Source of the DNA: Candidatus Tepidiaquacellales bacterium OLB4/UTCHB1
Lineage (GTDB): Bacteria > Bacteroidota > Ignavibacteria > Tepidaquicellales > Tepidaquicellaceae
Direction: 5' to 3'
Assembly (NCBI GenBank): GCA_002050165.1
Contig: MWSW01000012.1
Location: forward strand, 1 to 64,000
Length of the DNA stretch: 64,000 nt
In this document: positions 1 through 9,060 of the stretch, piece after piece
Position numbering within the stretch: the stretch's first letter is position 1
Layout: the number at the start of each line of letters is the position of its first letter
Program-made: the position numbers and the translations under genes
The notes under the pieces: model-generated
What the model saw: the letters and a program-made list of their open reading frames with translations, nothing else
The model's database searches: none
Told to the model about the DNA's origin: nothing

Positions 1-39
1 TTGTCTTTCAAAGAACTTTTTTCTTGCTACTTTTTTCAT
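1..39 (-). CDS. Start of an unidentified gene running off the left edge
   Basis: Only the first 13 codons are inside the window. They read MKKVARKKFFERQ from an ATG at 39-37. An AGAGGA-like ribosome binding site lies just upstream on the minus strand (about 44-51). The basic start could be a signal-peptide n-region or a small basic protein, but too little is visible to name a family. It is co-directional with the T9SS gene upstream of it, about 65 bases away, so the two may share a transcript. Confidence 0.4.
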   Translation of the reverse strand, partial: MKKVARKKFFERQ

Positions 40-103
40 TGCCGTCCTCTTTATTTTTAACAAATTTAAGAAACCCTTAAATTTTACAGGACGACAAATG
101 TCG

Positions 104-2251
104 TTATTTAACCAATATCATCCTTCTTGTTTGATTAAATTTCCCGGCAGAAATACGATAAAAATATACTCCGCTCGATAAGTTTGTACCATCAAAGTTA
201 ACTTCATATATTCCTGGTAATAAATTTTGATTTATAATTGTTTCGACTTTTCTACCATTCACATCGTAAACTTTTAATGTTACAAATTCCTTGCTAGGTA
301 TGGAAAACTTTATTGATGTAGCAGGATTAAACGGGTTTGGAAAATTTTGGGAAAGATTAAAATCCCCGGGTATAGTATTTCCAGCGTTTGCCTGAATATC
401 AGATACAACTACGTTAGTAGCTGCAATAGTGTAGCTAGGTCGTAATTTGTATACTCCCCCGGTTCCTTGTGCCAGATATGTTTCCCTGTTAGGGATAAAT
501 ATTGCGGAGTTTTCTGATCCTATATTTGATACAGCTGTATAATTATTCCCGCGGTCGAATGAAATATTTCCTGCACCATCTTTAGTTACAATAAAAAATA
601 TTGTCGGGTCATCGGAAGAAATTGCACAACTCCAGGCGGAATTTAAATTCATTGATAGCGAGAAATCAGCCCCTGAATTAACTGACATCCACGCTCCGCT
701 TCCGGGTGAAAAAGTATGAAAGACGAGATCATTGTTAAATCTAGAAATTCCAATCATAGGAACATCTGAAGTTGACGAGTTGTTAGTAAGTTGAAAATTT
801 AGTCCACCGTTTGTACTCCTAAAAAACCGTCCGGGGTTTTTATCGCCAACATAAATTATTTCCGAATCATTCCATTTTAATTCAATATCGGAAGGACTCG
901 AAAAAATATGTGATGAAACTGGAAACCAATCAGAACCGAAATTAGTGGATTTCAATAATGTCGAATTATCCGGAGCAAGAAATAAATGGTCATTGTTGTT
1001 AATGTCCATTTGTAACGAGTTTCCGGTTTCAGTAAGAATTGCCGGACCCCAAATCCTTTCCCAGGTTACACCGTAATTTGAAGTTCGCATAATTTTGCCA
1101 TTGTTTGCATCCATTGATGCAACCCAATAGTTAGTATCGTTCGCGTTAACGAAAAATCCATGCGCATAAGTACCTTCAGAAACAGTTGAGATTTGATACC
1201 ACGATTCACCTAAATCGGAACTTCTGTAAATTTTGTTACCTTGAGCAAGAAAAATCACATTCCGGTTTTCAGGATGCATACATAAGCCGTTTCCGATTCC
1301 ACCTGATTGATTTAAAACAGTTGACCAGGTGTAGTTTGAATTGCTGACGTTAACAAAACTCCATGATGTTCCGTTATTAATAGTTTTTAAAATAGCATCA
1401 TTTTTATTGCTTATTGCGAAACTTACATTTTGGTTGTAAACAAAAATTGACGATATCTCACCCAGCATAGGGTTTTGTTCGAAATTGTTAAAATCAACTC
1501 CGTTGAAATTTCGAATGAATCCCCCACCACCAGCTATTTTAATATTAAATTCATCAATTCCGTGGACTGTATTAATATCCCACCATGTTTTTGAATCAAT
1601 TTCCTGAAGCGGAGCAAATTGAGGTTTTGTGAATATCTTTCCCGAATCTCCGGTGATGAAAATTGCACTGCCTAAATTCAAAACTGAATTAAGATTTACA
1701 TTTGTATTAGTATTTTCAGGAATCCAGGAAGCCCCACCATTAAATGAATAGTAAAAAATGCCACTATCACCTACTACAGCAGCATTATATCCATCGTTGT
1801 TAACGTGAACTGAATTCAGATTAACTTTGCCAATACCAGAATTAGAGAGGTTCCAAGTGTACCCCCCATCAGTACTTTGGTAGAGATAACCATTTGTTCC
1901 TGCAAGCCATCCAACAGATTCGCTGAGAAAAAGTATAGAGTTAAATGATTCATTTAAATTCACAACTATTCGTTTCAAACTCCCGAGATTAAATTTATCT
2001 CCGATGTAAATACATCCGTTTGAGGATGCGAGCCAATATTTTGTACTGAAAGAAGTAGTGGAAGTAAAGTCAACATTTTGGATAACAAACTTTTGCCAGT
2101 TTGAGCCTCCATTGGTTGAGCGGTAAACAACACCGTCGTTTCCAGCCGCAATTACAAGTTCCCCGTCAGGTGAAGTGATACTGTTTAAACCTGAAGAAAG
2201 TAGTAAACTGTTACACAAAAAAGTAAAAAAGAATAGGGATGTTAATTTCAT
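104..2251 (-). CDS. Secreted beta-propeller protein with T9SS type A sorting domain
   Basis: This is a large secreted protein, probably exported by Sec and then by the type IX secretion system to the cell surface. I chose the internal ATG at 2251 because it gives a clean signal peptide (MKLTSLFFFTFLCNSLLL); the open frame extends to 2299. The body holds roughly eight Asp-box or Ycf48-like repeats (S-T-x-G-G-x-x-W, for example STNGGSNW, STDGGYTW and SSDLGESW), typical of sialidase/BNR-type beta-propellers. The last ~80 residues form a sorting domain beginning NFPNPFNPATSIKFSIP and ending in the usual SGVYFYRI...RRMILVK pattern. No catalytic residues are evident, so a binding or structural role is as likely as an enzyme. 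Confidence 0.85.
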   Translation of the reverse strand: MKLTSLFFFTFLCNSLLLSSGLNSITSPDGELVIAAGNDGVVYRSTNGGSNWQKFVIQNVDFTSTTSFSTKYWLASSNGCIYIGDKFNLGSLKRIVVNLNESFNSILFLSESVGWLAGTNGYLYQSTDGGYTWNLSNSGIGKVNLNSVHVNNDGYNAAVVGDSGIFYYSFNGGASWIPENTNTNVNLNSVLNLGSAIFITGDSGKIFTKPQFAPLQEIDSKTWWDINTVHGIDEFNIKIAGGGGFIRNFNGVDFNNFEQNPMLGEISSIFVYNQNVSFAISNKNDAILKTINNGTSWSFVNVSNSNYTWSTVLNQSGGIGNGLCMHPENRNVIFLAQGNKIYRSSDLGESWYQISTVSEGTYAHGFFVNANDTNYWVASMDANNGKIMRTSNYGVTWERIWGPAILTETGNSLQMDINNNDHLFLAPDNSTLLKSTNFGSDWFPVSSHIFSSPSDIELKWNDSEIIYVGDKNPGRFFRSTNGGLNFQLTNNSSTSDVPMIGISRFNNDLVFHTFSPGSGAWMSVNSGADFSLSMNLNSAWSCAISSDDPTIFFIVTKDGAGNISFDRGNNYTAVSNIGSENSAIFIPNRETYLAQGTGGVYKLRPSYTIAATNVVVSDIQANAGNTIPGDFNLSQNFPNPFNPATSIKFSIPSKEFVTLKVYDVNGRKVETIINQNLLPGIYEVNFDGTNLSSGVYFYRISAGKFNQTRRMILVK

Positions 2252-2299
2252 TTTGAGTAATTGTTTATCGGATTTTAACCGGTAGATAATAATTGACAT

Positions 2300-2751
2300 A
2301 TCTCTTTTATTCGGTTCGGTCTATAAAATTGTTTTAAGAAAAGAAAATATTTTTAAGGTACCGTAAAATATTAACAGAAGTTGAAAGGTTATATTAAGAA
2401 ATATTTCAATATTCCTGAATAGAAAGTTAGAATAGTTTAAATTCAAAATTTAAAATTTTAACCTTCCAGTATCGAATAATCATAGAAAAAATAAAATTCA
2501 GTATAACATTCTTAGTTATGATAATCTATTAAGATTTTACTATAGTTCAGAATTTTTAACTACAATTTCATGAATAAATATTGACATTGTTAACAAGATT
2601 TTGTTAAAAATTCACGTCGGTTTAAACATGGTTTGCTAAAGTAATCATTCGGGTTTAACTCTGTTTATGCATCTTCAGTAAGTCTTATCCGCATTATAAA
2701 ACTTCATTTGTAATTATACTTATTATCCATATTTTTGGAAAAACCTCGTAA
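2300..2751. other. Divergent intergenic region
   Basis: About 450 bases separate the T9SS gene (minus) from the symporter gene (plus). I see no open frame of note. It contains a perfect 10-base palindrome TTGTTAACAA (2588-2597) followed by a TTTTGTTAA half-copy, and the symporter promoter near 2707-2737. Confidence 0.5.
2707..2737 (+). promoter_or_regulatory. Bacteroidota-type promoter of the symporter operon
   Basis: TTTG (2707-2710), 19 bases, then TATTTTTG (2730-2737). This fits the Bacteroidota primary-sigma consensus (-33 TTTG, -7 TAnnTTTG) exactly. Transcription would begin around 2744, leaving a leader of under 10 bases before the ATG at 2752. Confidence 0.6.
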
Positions 2752-4518
2752 ATGCAACTTCTTGACTGGATTTTCGTTTTCCTTTACTTCCTTCTGACTA
2801 TTTTCATAGGTATAAAATTCTCAAAACGAGCTTCAGGCTCAACTGAGAATTATTTTCTATCCGGTAGGAATTTACCATGGTGGTTAGCAGGGTTATCAAT
2901 GGTAGCCACAACTTTCGCAGCTGATACTCCTCTGGCAGTAACCGAATTTGTCGGCGAAAAAGGTATAGCAGGTAACTGGCTTTGGTGGAATATGCTTATC
3001 GGTGGTATGTTGACGGTATTTTTCTTTGCCAGACTCTGGCGACGGGCAGGGATAATTACCGATGTGGAATTTGTTGAATTGCGATACTCAGGTAAACCGG
3101 CAGCTGTTCTAAGGGGATTCAAGGCGATTTACCTTAGTCTATTTATGAATGTAATAATTATGGGTTGGGTAAACCTTGCAATGATTAAGATTCTAATTGG
3201 GATGTTTCCTGAATTTGTGAATGAGTCAAATGCAATTTTTATATTGGGAGGCTGTATTCTAATTACGGCAGTTTACTCATCGCTTTCAGGACTTTGGGGT
3301 GTTGCCGTTACAGATGCATTTCAGTTTGCACTCGCTATGGTTGGTTGCATTATCCTTGCTATCATTGTTGTAAACCTCCCGGAAGTTGGGGGTTTAACAG
3401 GCGTAAAGGAAAAATTACCTGACTGGAGTATGGCATTTCTTCCTGTGATTTCAAGTGATACCCCTATCAGTGATTCAGGTGGTTTCTTTGCATTGACACT
3501 GGCTTCATTTTTTGCATACATAGGAATACAATGGTGGGCATCGTGGTATCCCGGAGCTGAACCCGGCGGAGGCGGTTACATTGCACAAAGGATGATGAGC
3601 GCAAAAGATGAAAAAAATTCTTTGCTTGCAACTCTTTTCTTTCAAATTGCTCATTACTGTATCAGACCGTGGCCTTGGATAATTGTTGCTCTTGCTTCGC
3701 TTATTTTGTATCCTGAACTTTCTCAAAAGGATAAAGGACTGGGTTTCGTTTTTGCTATGCGGGATCACCTTCCTGTGGGGGTTAAAGGAATCTTACTTGC
3801 AGCGTTTTTCGGGGCTTATATGTCAACAATTTCAACACATCTGAATTGGGGTACGTCTTATTTTGTCAATGATTTCTACAGGAGATTTATTAATAAAAAA
3901 CAAGACGAAACAGGATATGTCAACGTTTCAAGAATGATGACTTTAGTCTTCATGATACTTTCAGTATTTGTAACTTTATTTATGAACACTATCGCTGGTG
4001 TTTGGGAATTCGTAATTGAGTGCGGAGCCGGTCTCGGGCTGGTGCTGATTGTAAGGTGGTTTTGGTGGCGGGTTAATGCTATTAGTGAAATTGTTGCAAC
4101 TATTACTCCATTCATTGTATATGCTATTTTGTATTTCAGCAAACTCGATGTACAATTCCCGAATTCGTTGTATATCATTGTTCCTACAACCACGATCTTT
4201 TGGTTAATAGCAACCTTTTTAACTAAACCGACAGATGAGTTACAACTGCTCTCATTTTACAAAAGGGTTCATCCCGGTGGGATTGGGTGGAAAAAAATTG
4301 CCACTAAATTGCCTGATGTGAAATCTGATACCGGTTTTGGATTCTTAATTATTGATTGGCTCTGTGGAATTATATTAGTTTATAGTTTCCTTTTTGGGTT
4401 TGGGAAAATTTTATTCGGGGAATATCTTTTCGGTTTCGGGTTAATATTGCTCGGACTATTTGCAGGTGCATATATTTTTTACGATTTGAATAAACGTGGC
4501 TGGGAGAAATTAAATTAA
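2752..4518 (+). CDS. Sodium:solute symporter (SSS/SSF family)
   Basis: A 588-residue inner-membrane protein with about 13 hydrophobic segments. The first is immediately N-terminal and is followed by the family-typical stretch ENYFLSGRNLPWW and AADTPLAVTEFVGEKG. These fit the sodium/solute symporter family, which couples Na+ entry to uptake of sugars, amino acids, vitamins or other organic solutes. The substrate cannot be read from the sequence. The length fits the larger, Trp-rich SSS subgroup seen in Bacteroidetes. It is the first gene of a co-directional run with ftsX (7-base gap), bcp and an acetyltransferase. Confidence 0.85.
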   Translation: MQLLDWIFVFLYFLLTIFIGIKFSKRASGSTENYFLSGRNLPWWLAGLSMVATTFAADTPLAVTEFVGEKGIAGNWLWWNMLIGGMLTVFFFARLWRRAGIITDVEFVELRYSGKPAAVLRGFKAIYLSLFMNVIIMGWVNLAMIKILIGMFPEFVNESNAIFILGGCILITAVYSSLSGLWGVAVTDAFQFALAMVGCIILAIIVVNLPEVGGLTGVKEKLPDWSMAFLPVISSDTPISDSGGFFALTLASFFAYIGIQWWASWYPGAEPGGGGYIAQRMMSAKDEKNSLLATLFFQIAHYCIRPWPWIIVALASLILYPELSQKDKGLGFVFAMRDHLPVGVKGILLAAFFGAYMSTISTHLNWGTSYFVNDFYRRFINKKQDETGYVNVSRMMTLVFMILSVFVTLFMNTIAGVWEFVIECGAGLGLVLIVRWFWWRVNAISEIVATITPFIVYAILYFSKLDVQFPNSLYIIVPTTTIFWLIATFLTKPTDELQLLSFYKRVHPGGIGWKKIATKLPDVKSDTGFGFLIIDWLCGIILVYSFLFGFGKILFGEYLFGFGLILLGLFAGAYIFYDLNKRGWEKLN

Positions 4519-4525
4519 CTTAAAG

Positions 4526-5410
4526 GTGAATTTTGGTTATTTACTAAAAGAGTCATACCGTGGGCTTGCTTCTGCCAAGCTTTCGACGATTGCGTCAATC
4601 CTTACGATTAGTTTGTCTTTGATAATGCTCGCAGTATTTTACAACATTTCGCTGAATTCATCAAAATTAATTGAAAGCATAAAAAACCGGGTAGAAATTG
4701 AAATATTTTTGCAGGACAACTTCAGTCAGGAAAACCTTGATCAGCTAAGGGATATATTGAAGCGGACAGGTGGTGTGAAGAAAATTGAATACATCAGCAA
4801 AGAAGATGCAGCAAAAATTTTTGAGAAAGAGTTCGGAAAGGAAATGCTTGATGTCTTTGAAAGGAATCCCCTACCACCATCAATGAAAGTTTATCTGTTC
4901 GATGATTATAAGACAACTTCAAGAATAGAAAAATTAATCTCGGACGTTTCAGAAAGCCCGATTGTTTCTGATATTGTTTATCCGAAGCAAAACCTTGAGG
5001 TTATTGAACAAAACACGACGGGTATATATTACCTTAATCTGATTATCCTGATACTGATAAGTATCGCGTCAATCTTTTTGGTTTCAAATACAATACGATT
5101 GGTTATAAATTCTAAGGAGAGATTAATAGAGATATACAAATTGTTAGGTGCTACCAGAAATTTCATCAGGGCACCATTTATATTCGAAGGTCTTGTACAA
5201 GGTTTCATCGGCGGAATAATTGCTGTTGTATTGCTTTACCTCTTCTATATTTATTTCGCTTCTAATTACCTGAGCGAAATATTCAGTTTGACTTTCAACG
5301 ATGGTATTTTCATGGTTGTGTTAGTTGTAATTGGGCTATTGCTTGGAACAATCGGAAGTACATTTTCAGTAAGAAAATTTTTAAAAGAAAAAATATCAAT
5401 TGGAACATAA
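4526..5410 (+). CDS. ftsX: Cell division ABC-transporter-like permease FtsX
   Basis: A 294-residue protein with a GTG start eight bases after the symporter stop. The order is a short cytoplasmic N-terminus (FGYLLKESYRGL), one membrane helix (~22-44), an extracytoplasmic domain (~45-165) containing the SKEDAAKIFEKEFG segment, then three helices in a FtsX permease domain with YKLLGATRNFIRAPF. This is the FtsX layout. FtsX pairs with the ATPase FtsE and transmits the division signal to peptidoglycan hydrolases. No ftsE is in the window, which fits separation of the two genes in this lineage. The stop overlaps the bcp start by 11 bases. Confidence 0.9.
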   Translation: MNFGYLLKESYRGLASAKLSTIASILTISLSLIMLAVFYNISLNSSKLIESIKNRVEIEIFLQDNFSQENLDQLRDILKRTGGVKKIEYISKEDAAKIFEKEFGKEMLDVFERNPLPPSMKVYLFDDYKTTSRIEKLISDVSESPIVSDIVYPKQNLEVIEQNTTGIYYLNLIILILISIASIFLVSNTIRLVINSKERLIEIYKLLGATRNFIRAPFIFEGLVQGFIGGIIAVVLLYLFYIYFASNYLSEIFSLTFNDGIFMVVLVVIGLLLGTIGSTFSVRKFLKEKISIGT

Positions 5411-5876
5411 ATCATTAAAGCCGGGCGATAAAGCTCCGGACTTCAAATTACAATCCGATGATGGAAAAGTTATTTCATTAAAGGATTTCAAAGGGAAAAA
5501 AGTAATCCTCTATTTTTATCCGAAAGATAACACTTCAGGTTGTACAGCCGAAGCAATTGATTTCCGGGATAATTTAAAACTTTTGAATAGAAAGAATGTA
5601 GTAGTAGTTGGAGTAAGTAAAGATAGTATTGAATCACACAAAAAATTCCGTGAGAAACATTCACTGAATTTTACATTATTATCAGATGAAACCGGAAATG
5701 TTTTAAATGCCTATGGAGTATGGAAAGAAAAAAGTATGTACGGAAGGAAGTATATGGGTATTGAACGAACCACATTTATAATAGATGAAAAGGGAAAAAT
5801 TTCTGAAATATTTAATAAAGTCAAAGTAAAAAAACACGTAGAAGACATTATTTCAAAATTAAATAATCAGCATTGA
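5400..5876 (+). CDS. bcp: Thioredoxin-dependent peroxiredoxin, BCP/PrxQ family
   Basis: A 158-residue cytoplasmic peroxiredoxin that reduces H2O2 and organic hydroperoxides. The active site PxxxTxxC is intact (P41, T45, C48). The resolving cysteine that many BCP proteins have five residues later is Ile53 here. Cys48 is the only cysteine in the protein, so it must work as a one-Cys enzyme with an external thiol partner. It starts with TTG inside the end of ftsX and its stop overlaps the next TTG start, so it is translationally coupled on both sides. Confidence 0.9.
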   Translation: MEHKSLKPGDKAPDFKLQSDDGKVISLKDFKGKKVILYFYPKDNTSGCTAEAIDFRDNLKLLNRKNVVVVGVSKDSIESHKKFREKHSLNFTLLSDETGNVLNAYGVWKEKSMYGRKYMGIERTTFIIDEKGKISEIFNKVKVKKHVEDIISKLNNQH

Positions 5877-7006
5877 GCGGAGAAATATATTTAAAAGAGG
5901 TTAACAACGAAACACTTAAAGCACAGTTTATTGATTTTGCGTACAATCATTACAAAGGCTGCGAACATTACATTGCACCGTTAAGATTTGATATTAAGAA
6001 TAATCTCGATACACAAAAAAATCCTTTTTACCAGCACTCCAGAATCAAACTTTGGCTGGCTTTTGATGATGGTAAAATCGTCGGGCGGATAGCTGCAATT
6101 GTAAACGACAATCACAATAACTTTCATAAAGATAAGGTAGGTTTCTTTGGATTTTTTGAATCAATCAATAATAGACTAATCTCAAATAAATTATTTGATG
6201 CAGCAACTTCATGGTTAAAAGATCAGGGTATGGATACTATACGTGGACCGGTTAACCCGTCAACCAATGATGAATGTGGTTTGCTCGTAAACGCTTTTGA
6301 CACGGATAATGTAATACTCATGCCTTATAATTTTGAATTTTATGAAGAATTGATTTTAAATGCCGGATTCACAAAGTCAAAGGATTTGCATGCATTGTGG
6401 ATCTCTAAAGATGTTATAAAGGATGAAAAAGTAATGGAGAAATTAAGACGTATCGCGGAAATCGTCATGAAGCGCGAGAATATAAAAATCAGAAAAGTTA
6501 ATTTGAGAGATTTCGATAATGAAGTTCAACGGGTGAGAGATGTCTATAATAATGCCTGGAGCGATAACTGGGGATTCGTTCCGATGACGGAAGATGAGTT
6601 CAGATATATTGCAAAGAATTTGAAAATTGCAGTAAATCCGGAGTTCGTTGAATTCGCAGAAATTGACGGTCAACCGATTGGATTTTCACTTGCTATTCCT
6701 GACTTAAATCAGGCGATAAAAGGTTTGAACGGGAAATTATTTCCGTTTGGAATTTTCAAATTTTTATCCGGTAAAAAACGAATTAACAGGCTAAGGGTAA
6801 TTATAATGGGAATGAAACACGAATATCAGAAAAAGGGTATTGATGGGATATTTTATAAAAATCTTATTGAAAACGGAAACAGATTAAATTATATCGGTGC
6901 GGAGATTAGCTGGGTTCTGGACGATAATATGCCAATGATGAAAACTGCTGAAAACCTTGGTGCGAAAATTTATAAAACATACAGGATATTTGACAAAAAA
7001 ATATAA
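5873..7006 (+). CDS. GNAT-like acetyltransferase family protein, 377 residues
   Basis: The TTG start overlaps the bcp stop codon. The N-terminal part contains a GNAT-like core (FDDGKIVGRIAAIVN, then GFFGFFES). The middle holds a conserved RGPVNPSTNDECG segment, and the C-terminal half contains a second GNAT-like fold (EFAEIDGQPIGFSLAIPD, then MGMKHEYQKKGIDG). This matches a large N-acetyltransferase-like family common in Bacteroidetes and Deltaproteobacteria whose substrate is unknown to me. It has no signal peptide. It is the last gene of the run that begins with the symporter. Confidence 0.7.
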   Translation: MSGEIYLKEVNNETLKAQFIDFAYNHYKGCEHYIAPLRFDIKNNLDTQKNPFYQHSRIKLWLAFDDGKIVGRIAAIVNDNHNNFHKDKVGFFGFFESINNRLISNKLFDAATSWLKDQGMDTIRGPVNPSTNDECGLLVNAFDTDNVILMPYNFEFYEELILNAGFTKSKDLHALWISKDVIKDEKVMEKLRRIAEIVMKRENIKIRKVNLRDFDNEVQRVRDVYNNAWSDNWGFVPMTEDEFRYIAKNLKIAVNPEFVEFAEIDGQPIGFSLAIPDLNQAIKGLNGKLFPFGIFKFLSGKKRINRLRVIIMGMKHEYQKKGIDGIFYKNLIENGNRLNYIGAEISWVLDDNMPMMKTAENLGAKIYKTYRIFDKKI

Positions 7007-7331
7007 AATTAATCTCAGCTACTTATGACTATCGGTCATTGAACTGTTAGTAATTATAATATAATAATGTGAGATTTTCTGTACTTACACATTTATAATC
7101 CAAAATTATTTTTTAAACTCTTCATATCTCCATTTATAAAAAAGTTATTATTTTGAGTTGCGATTTAAAAAAAGAATTAATAACTTTGTTGATTCGTAAA
7201 ATTGAAAGGTATTATTAGCTATATATCGTTCTTTAAAATAGCTTAACAGCAGGACTACCCAATTGCTGACATGATTGTTTTAAGATTGTTCATTATTGAA
7301 CATTTTTCGATAACTATAATAGGAGAAACAT
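7007..7331. other. Intergenic leader of rlpA
   Basis: A 325-base stretch with no credible small gene. It contains the candidate rlpA promoter at 7158-7188, which implies an untranslated leader of about 140 bases, and an AGGAG ribosome binding site at 7321-7325. Confidence 0.5.
7158..7188 (+). promoter_or_regulatory. Bacteroidota-type promoter upstream of rlpA
   Basis: TTG (7158-7160), 20 bases, then TAACTTTG (7181-7188), matching the TTG / TAnnTTTG promoter consensus of Bacteroidota. Confidence 0.5.
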
Positions 7332-8258
7332 TTGGGTAAAATTAAAATCAATGTCATACTAGCATTAGTAATGTCATTAATTTTAATCAGTCCGGTTAGC
7401 AACATCTCAGCTGATCCCAAAACCGATTTAGCGGGATACACGGAAGAAGGAATAGCGTCCTGGTATGGACCTGGCTTTCAAGGGAGAAAGACCGCCAACG
7501 GTGAGCGGTTCGATACTCACGAAATGACTGCTGCACATAAAACTCTTCCGTTTAATACTCTGGTAAGAGTTATTAATCTCGAAAACGGATTAGAAACCAT
7601 AGTGAGAATCAATGACAGAGGTCCTTTCAAACGGGGCAGGATTATTGATCTTTCACATGCTTCAAAAACTGAAATCGGTATGGGTGGCTTGGCTCAGGTT
7701 AGGATTGAGGTGGTAACCCCTGAAGAACTCGAACAGGCTGAAAAGTTGGAAGAGAAAGAACTTCAGCCGATTGACTTGTTCGAAGAAACTCTTCCGGTTT
7801 CATCAATAATCTTTGTAGAATATAATAAACAAAGAAAAGGAAATGATGAATCATTAACTGATGAGGAGTTCAGTGATTTGTTCACTCAATTCAGAAGGGT
7901 TAAAATCAAGGTTCTTACTCCTGACGCTGAAGATGCAGGTGAAACGATTTATCAAAAAGTGAACGAAGACGCAGTCAAAAATTACTTTGATGTAACTGAA
8001 AAAATCAGATTCGTTAAGGGATTTACACTTAAAGTCGGTGAGTTCAAAGATAAATCTGACGCCTATGAGCTAATCGGTAAACTCGAGGCTAACGATGTTA
8101 ATAAGATCTTCGTACAGGAAAAAATATCAACTACAGATAAGACGACCAACTACACGATATTTGCAGGTAATTATTTATCCGGAAGAGATGCGAAAAGTGA
8201 TATGAAGAAACTTGAGATTTTAGGACTGAAGAACAAGTTGGTACGAATTGGAAGCTAA
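7332..8258 (+). CDS. rlpA: RlpA-family septal lytic transglycosylase with SPOR domain
   Basis: A 308-residue exported protein with a TTG start and an AGGAG six bases upstream. The order is a signal peptide (~1-28), a double-psi beta-barrel domain (~35-130) with GIASWYGPGFQGRKTANGE, and the conserved NDRGPF and GRIIDLSHA motifs. A linker follows, then a C-terminal SPOR-like repeat (~235-308). RlpA cleaves glycan strands lacking stem peptides, and SPOR domains bind such denuded peptidoglycan at the septum. There is no lipobox cysteine, so unlike E. coli RlpA it is probably soluble in the periplasm. It converges on an amidase gene, which would produce its denuded substrate. Confidence 0.88.
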   Translation: MGKIKINVILALVMSLILISPVSNISADPKTDLAGYTEEGIASWYGPGFQGRKTANGERFDTHEMTAAHKTLPFNTLVRVINLENGLETIVRINDRGPFKRGRIIDLSHASKTEIGMGGLAQVRIEVVTPEELEQAEKLEEKELQPIDLFEETLPVSSIIFVEYNKQRKGNDESLTDEEFSDLFTQFRRVKIKVLTPDAEDAGETIYQKVNEDAVKNYFDVTEKIRFVKGFTLKVGEFKDKSDAYELIGKLEANDVNKIFVQEKISTTDKTTNYTIFAGNYLSGRDAKSDMKKLEILGLKNKLVRIGS

Positions 8259-8264
8259 TTCATT

Positions 8265-8291
8265 AAAGCCGGTTTTGTAACCGGCTTTTTT
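8265..8291. terminator. Bidirectional Rho-independent terminator
   Basis: AAAGCCGGTT (8265-8274), loop TTGT, AACCGGCTTT (8279-8288), then a T run. The A-rich left flank lets it serve both convergent genes, rlpA (plus) and the amidase (minus). Confidence 0.9.
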
Positions 8292-9060
8292 ATTTAAATT
8301 CACCTTGAAATTCATAGTCGAATTTAAACCTTGCAATTGCTTTGTATAATGAATTCGCAAGTTCATTTTTTCCGGTTTCTGAAGTTAAATATTTCAGATT
8401 TCCTTCATCAGAGAGGTAACCGCATTCTACCAAAATCGAAGGCATTGTCGCACCCCACAGAACAACAAACGGTTGTTGGAATATTCCGCGTGATTTTAAT
8501 ACAGTGCCTTTTGTAAGTTCGGTTGAGAAAATTTTAGCAAGCCGTTGAGATGTATAAAGATTCGAGTGAAGGATCAGAGATGAGAGCAAATGTGAGAGTG
8601 TATCGTCCTTTATACTTTGTGAAATTTTATAATCCGAAATTTGTGCTAGTGCATTATCTTCACCTACCATATCAAGAAGATATAATTCAAATCCGGATTT
8701 ATCTGATTCCTCCGGTGACTTTGAGTTTGCATGAATACTTACGAATAATTTCCCGTTAGAATCATTTGCAATTTTTCCCCTGTCAGTTAATTCAATAAAT
8801 TTATCTGAATCCCGTGTGAGTATCACCTTTACATCACTATATGCATTTTCGAGAAGCAACTTCAACCTCAATGCAATTTCAAGATTAAAATCTTTCTCAA
8901 AAGTACCATCGATTGCAGTTGTACCCGGATCCTTTCCCCCATGACCGGCATCAATTATTATGACGTCTATCTTATCTTCAATTCTTTGGGCATTTAGATT
9001 TACATCAAGAAACGAGATTAAAAAAATCGAAAAAGTGGATATATAAATAATAAACTTCAT
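8290..9060 (-). CDS. N-acetylmuramoyl-L-alanine amidase (Amidase_3, AmiC type)
   Basis: A 256-residue exported zinc amidase that removes stem peptides from peptidoglycan. A signal peptide covers ~1-24. Zinc ligands fit His40 (IIDAGHGGKDPG), Glu55 (TFEKDFNL) and His110 (FVSIHANS). The catalytic Glu212 lies in ILVECGYLS. There is no AMIN or LysM domain. The ATG overlaps the yajQ stop by one base, so the two are cotranscribed. The shared terminator region with rlpA puts two enzymes of septal wall processing side by side. Confidence 0.9.
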   Translation of the reverse strand: MKFIIYISTFSIFLISFLDVNLNAQRIEDKIDVIIIDAGHGGKDPGTTAIDGTFEKDFNLEIALRLKLLLENAYSDVKVILTRDSDKFIELTDRGKIANDSNGKLFVSIHANSKSPEESDKSGFELYLLDMVGEDNALAQISDYKISQSIKDDTLSHLLSSLILHSNLYTSQRLAKIFSTELTKGTVLKSRGIFQQPFVVLWGATMPSILVECGYLSDEGNLKYLTSETGKNELANSLYKAIARFKFDYEFQGEFK

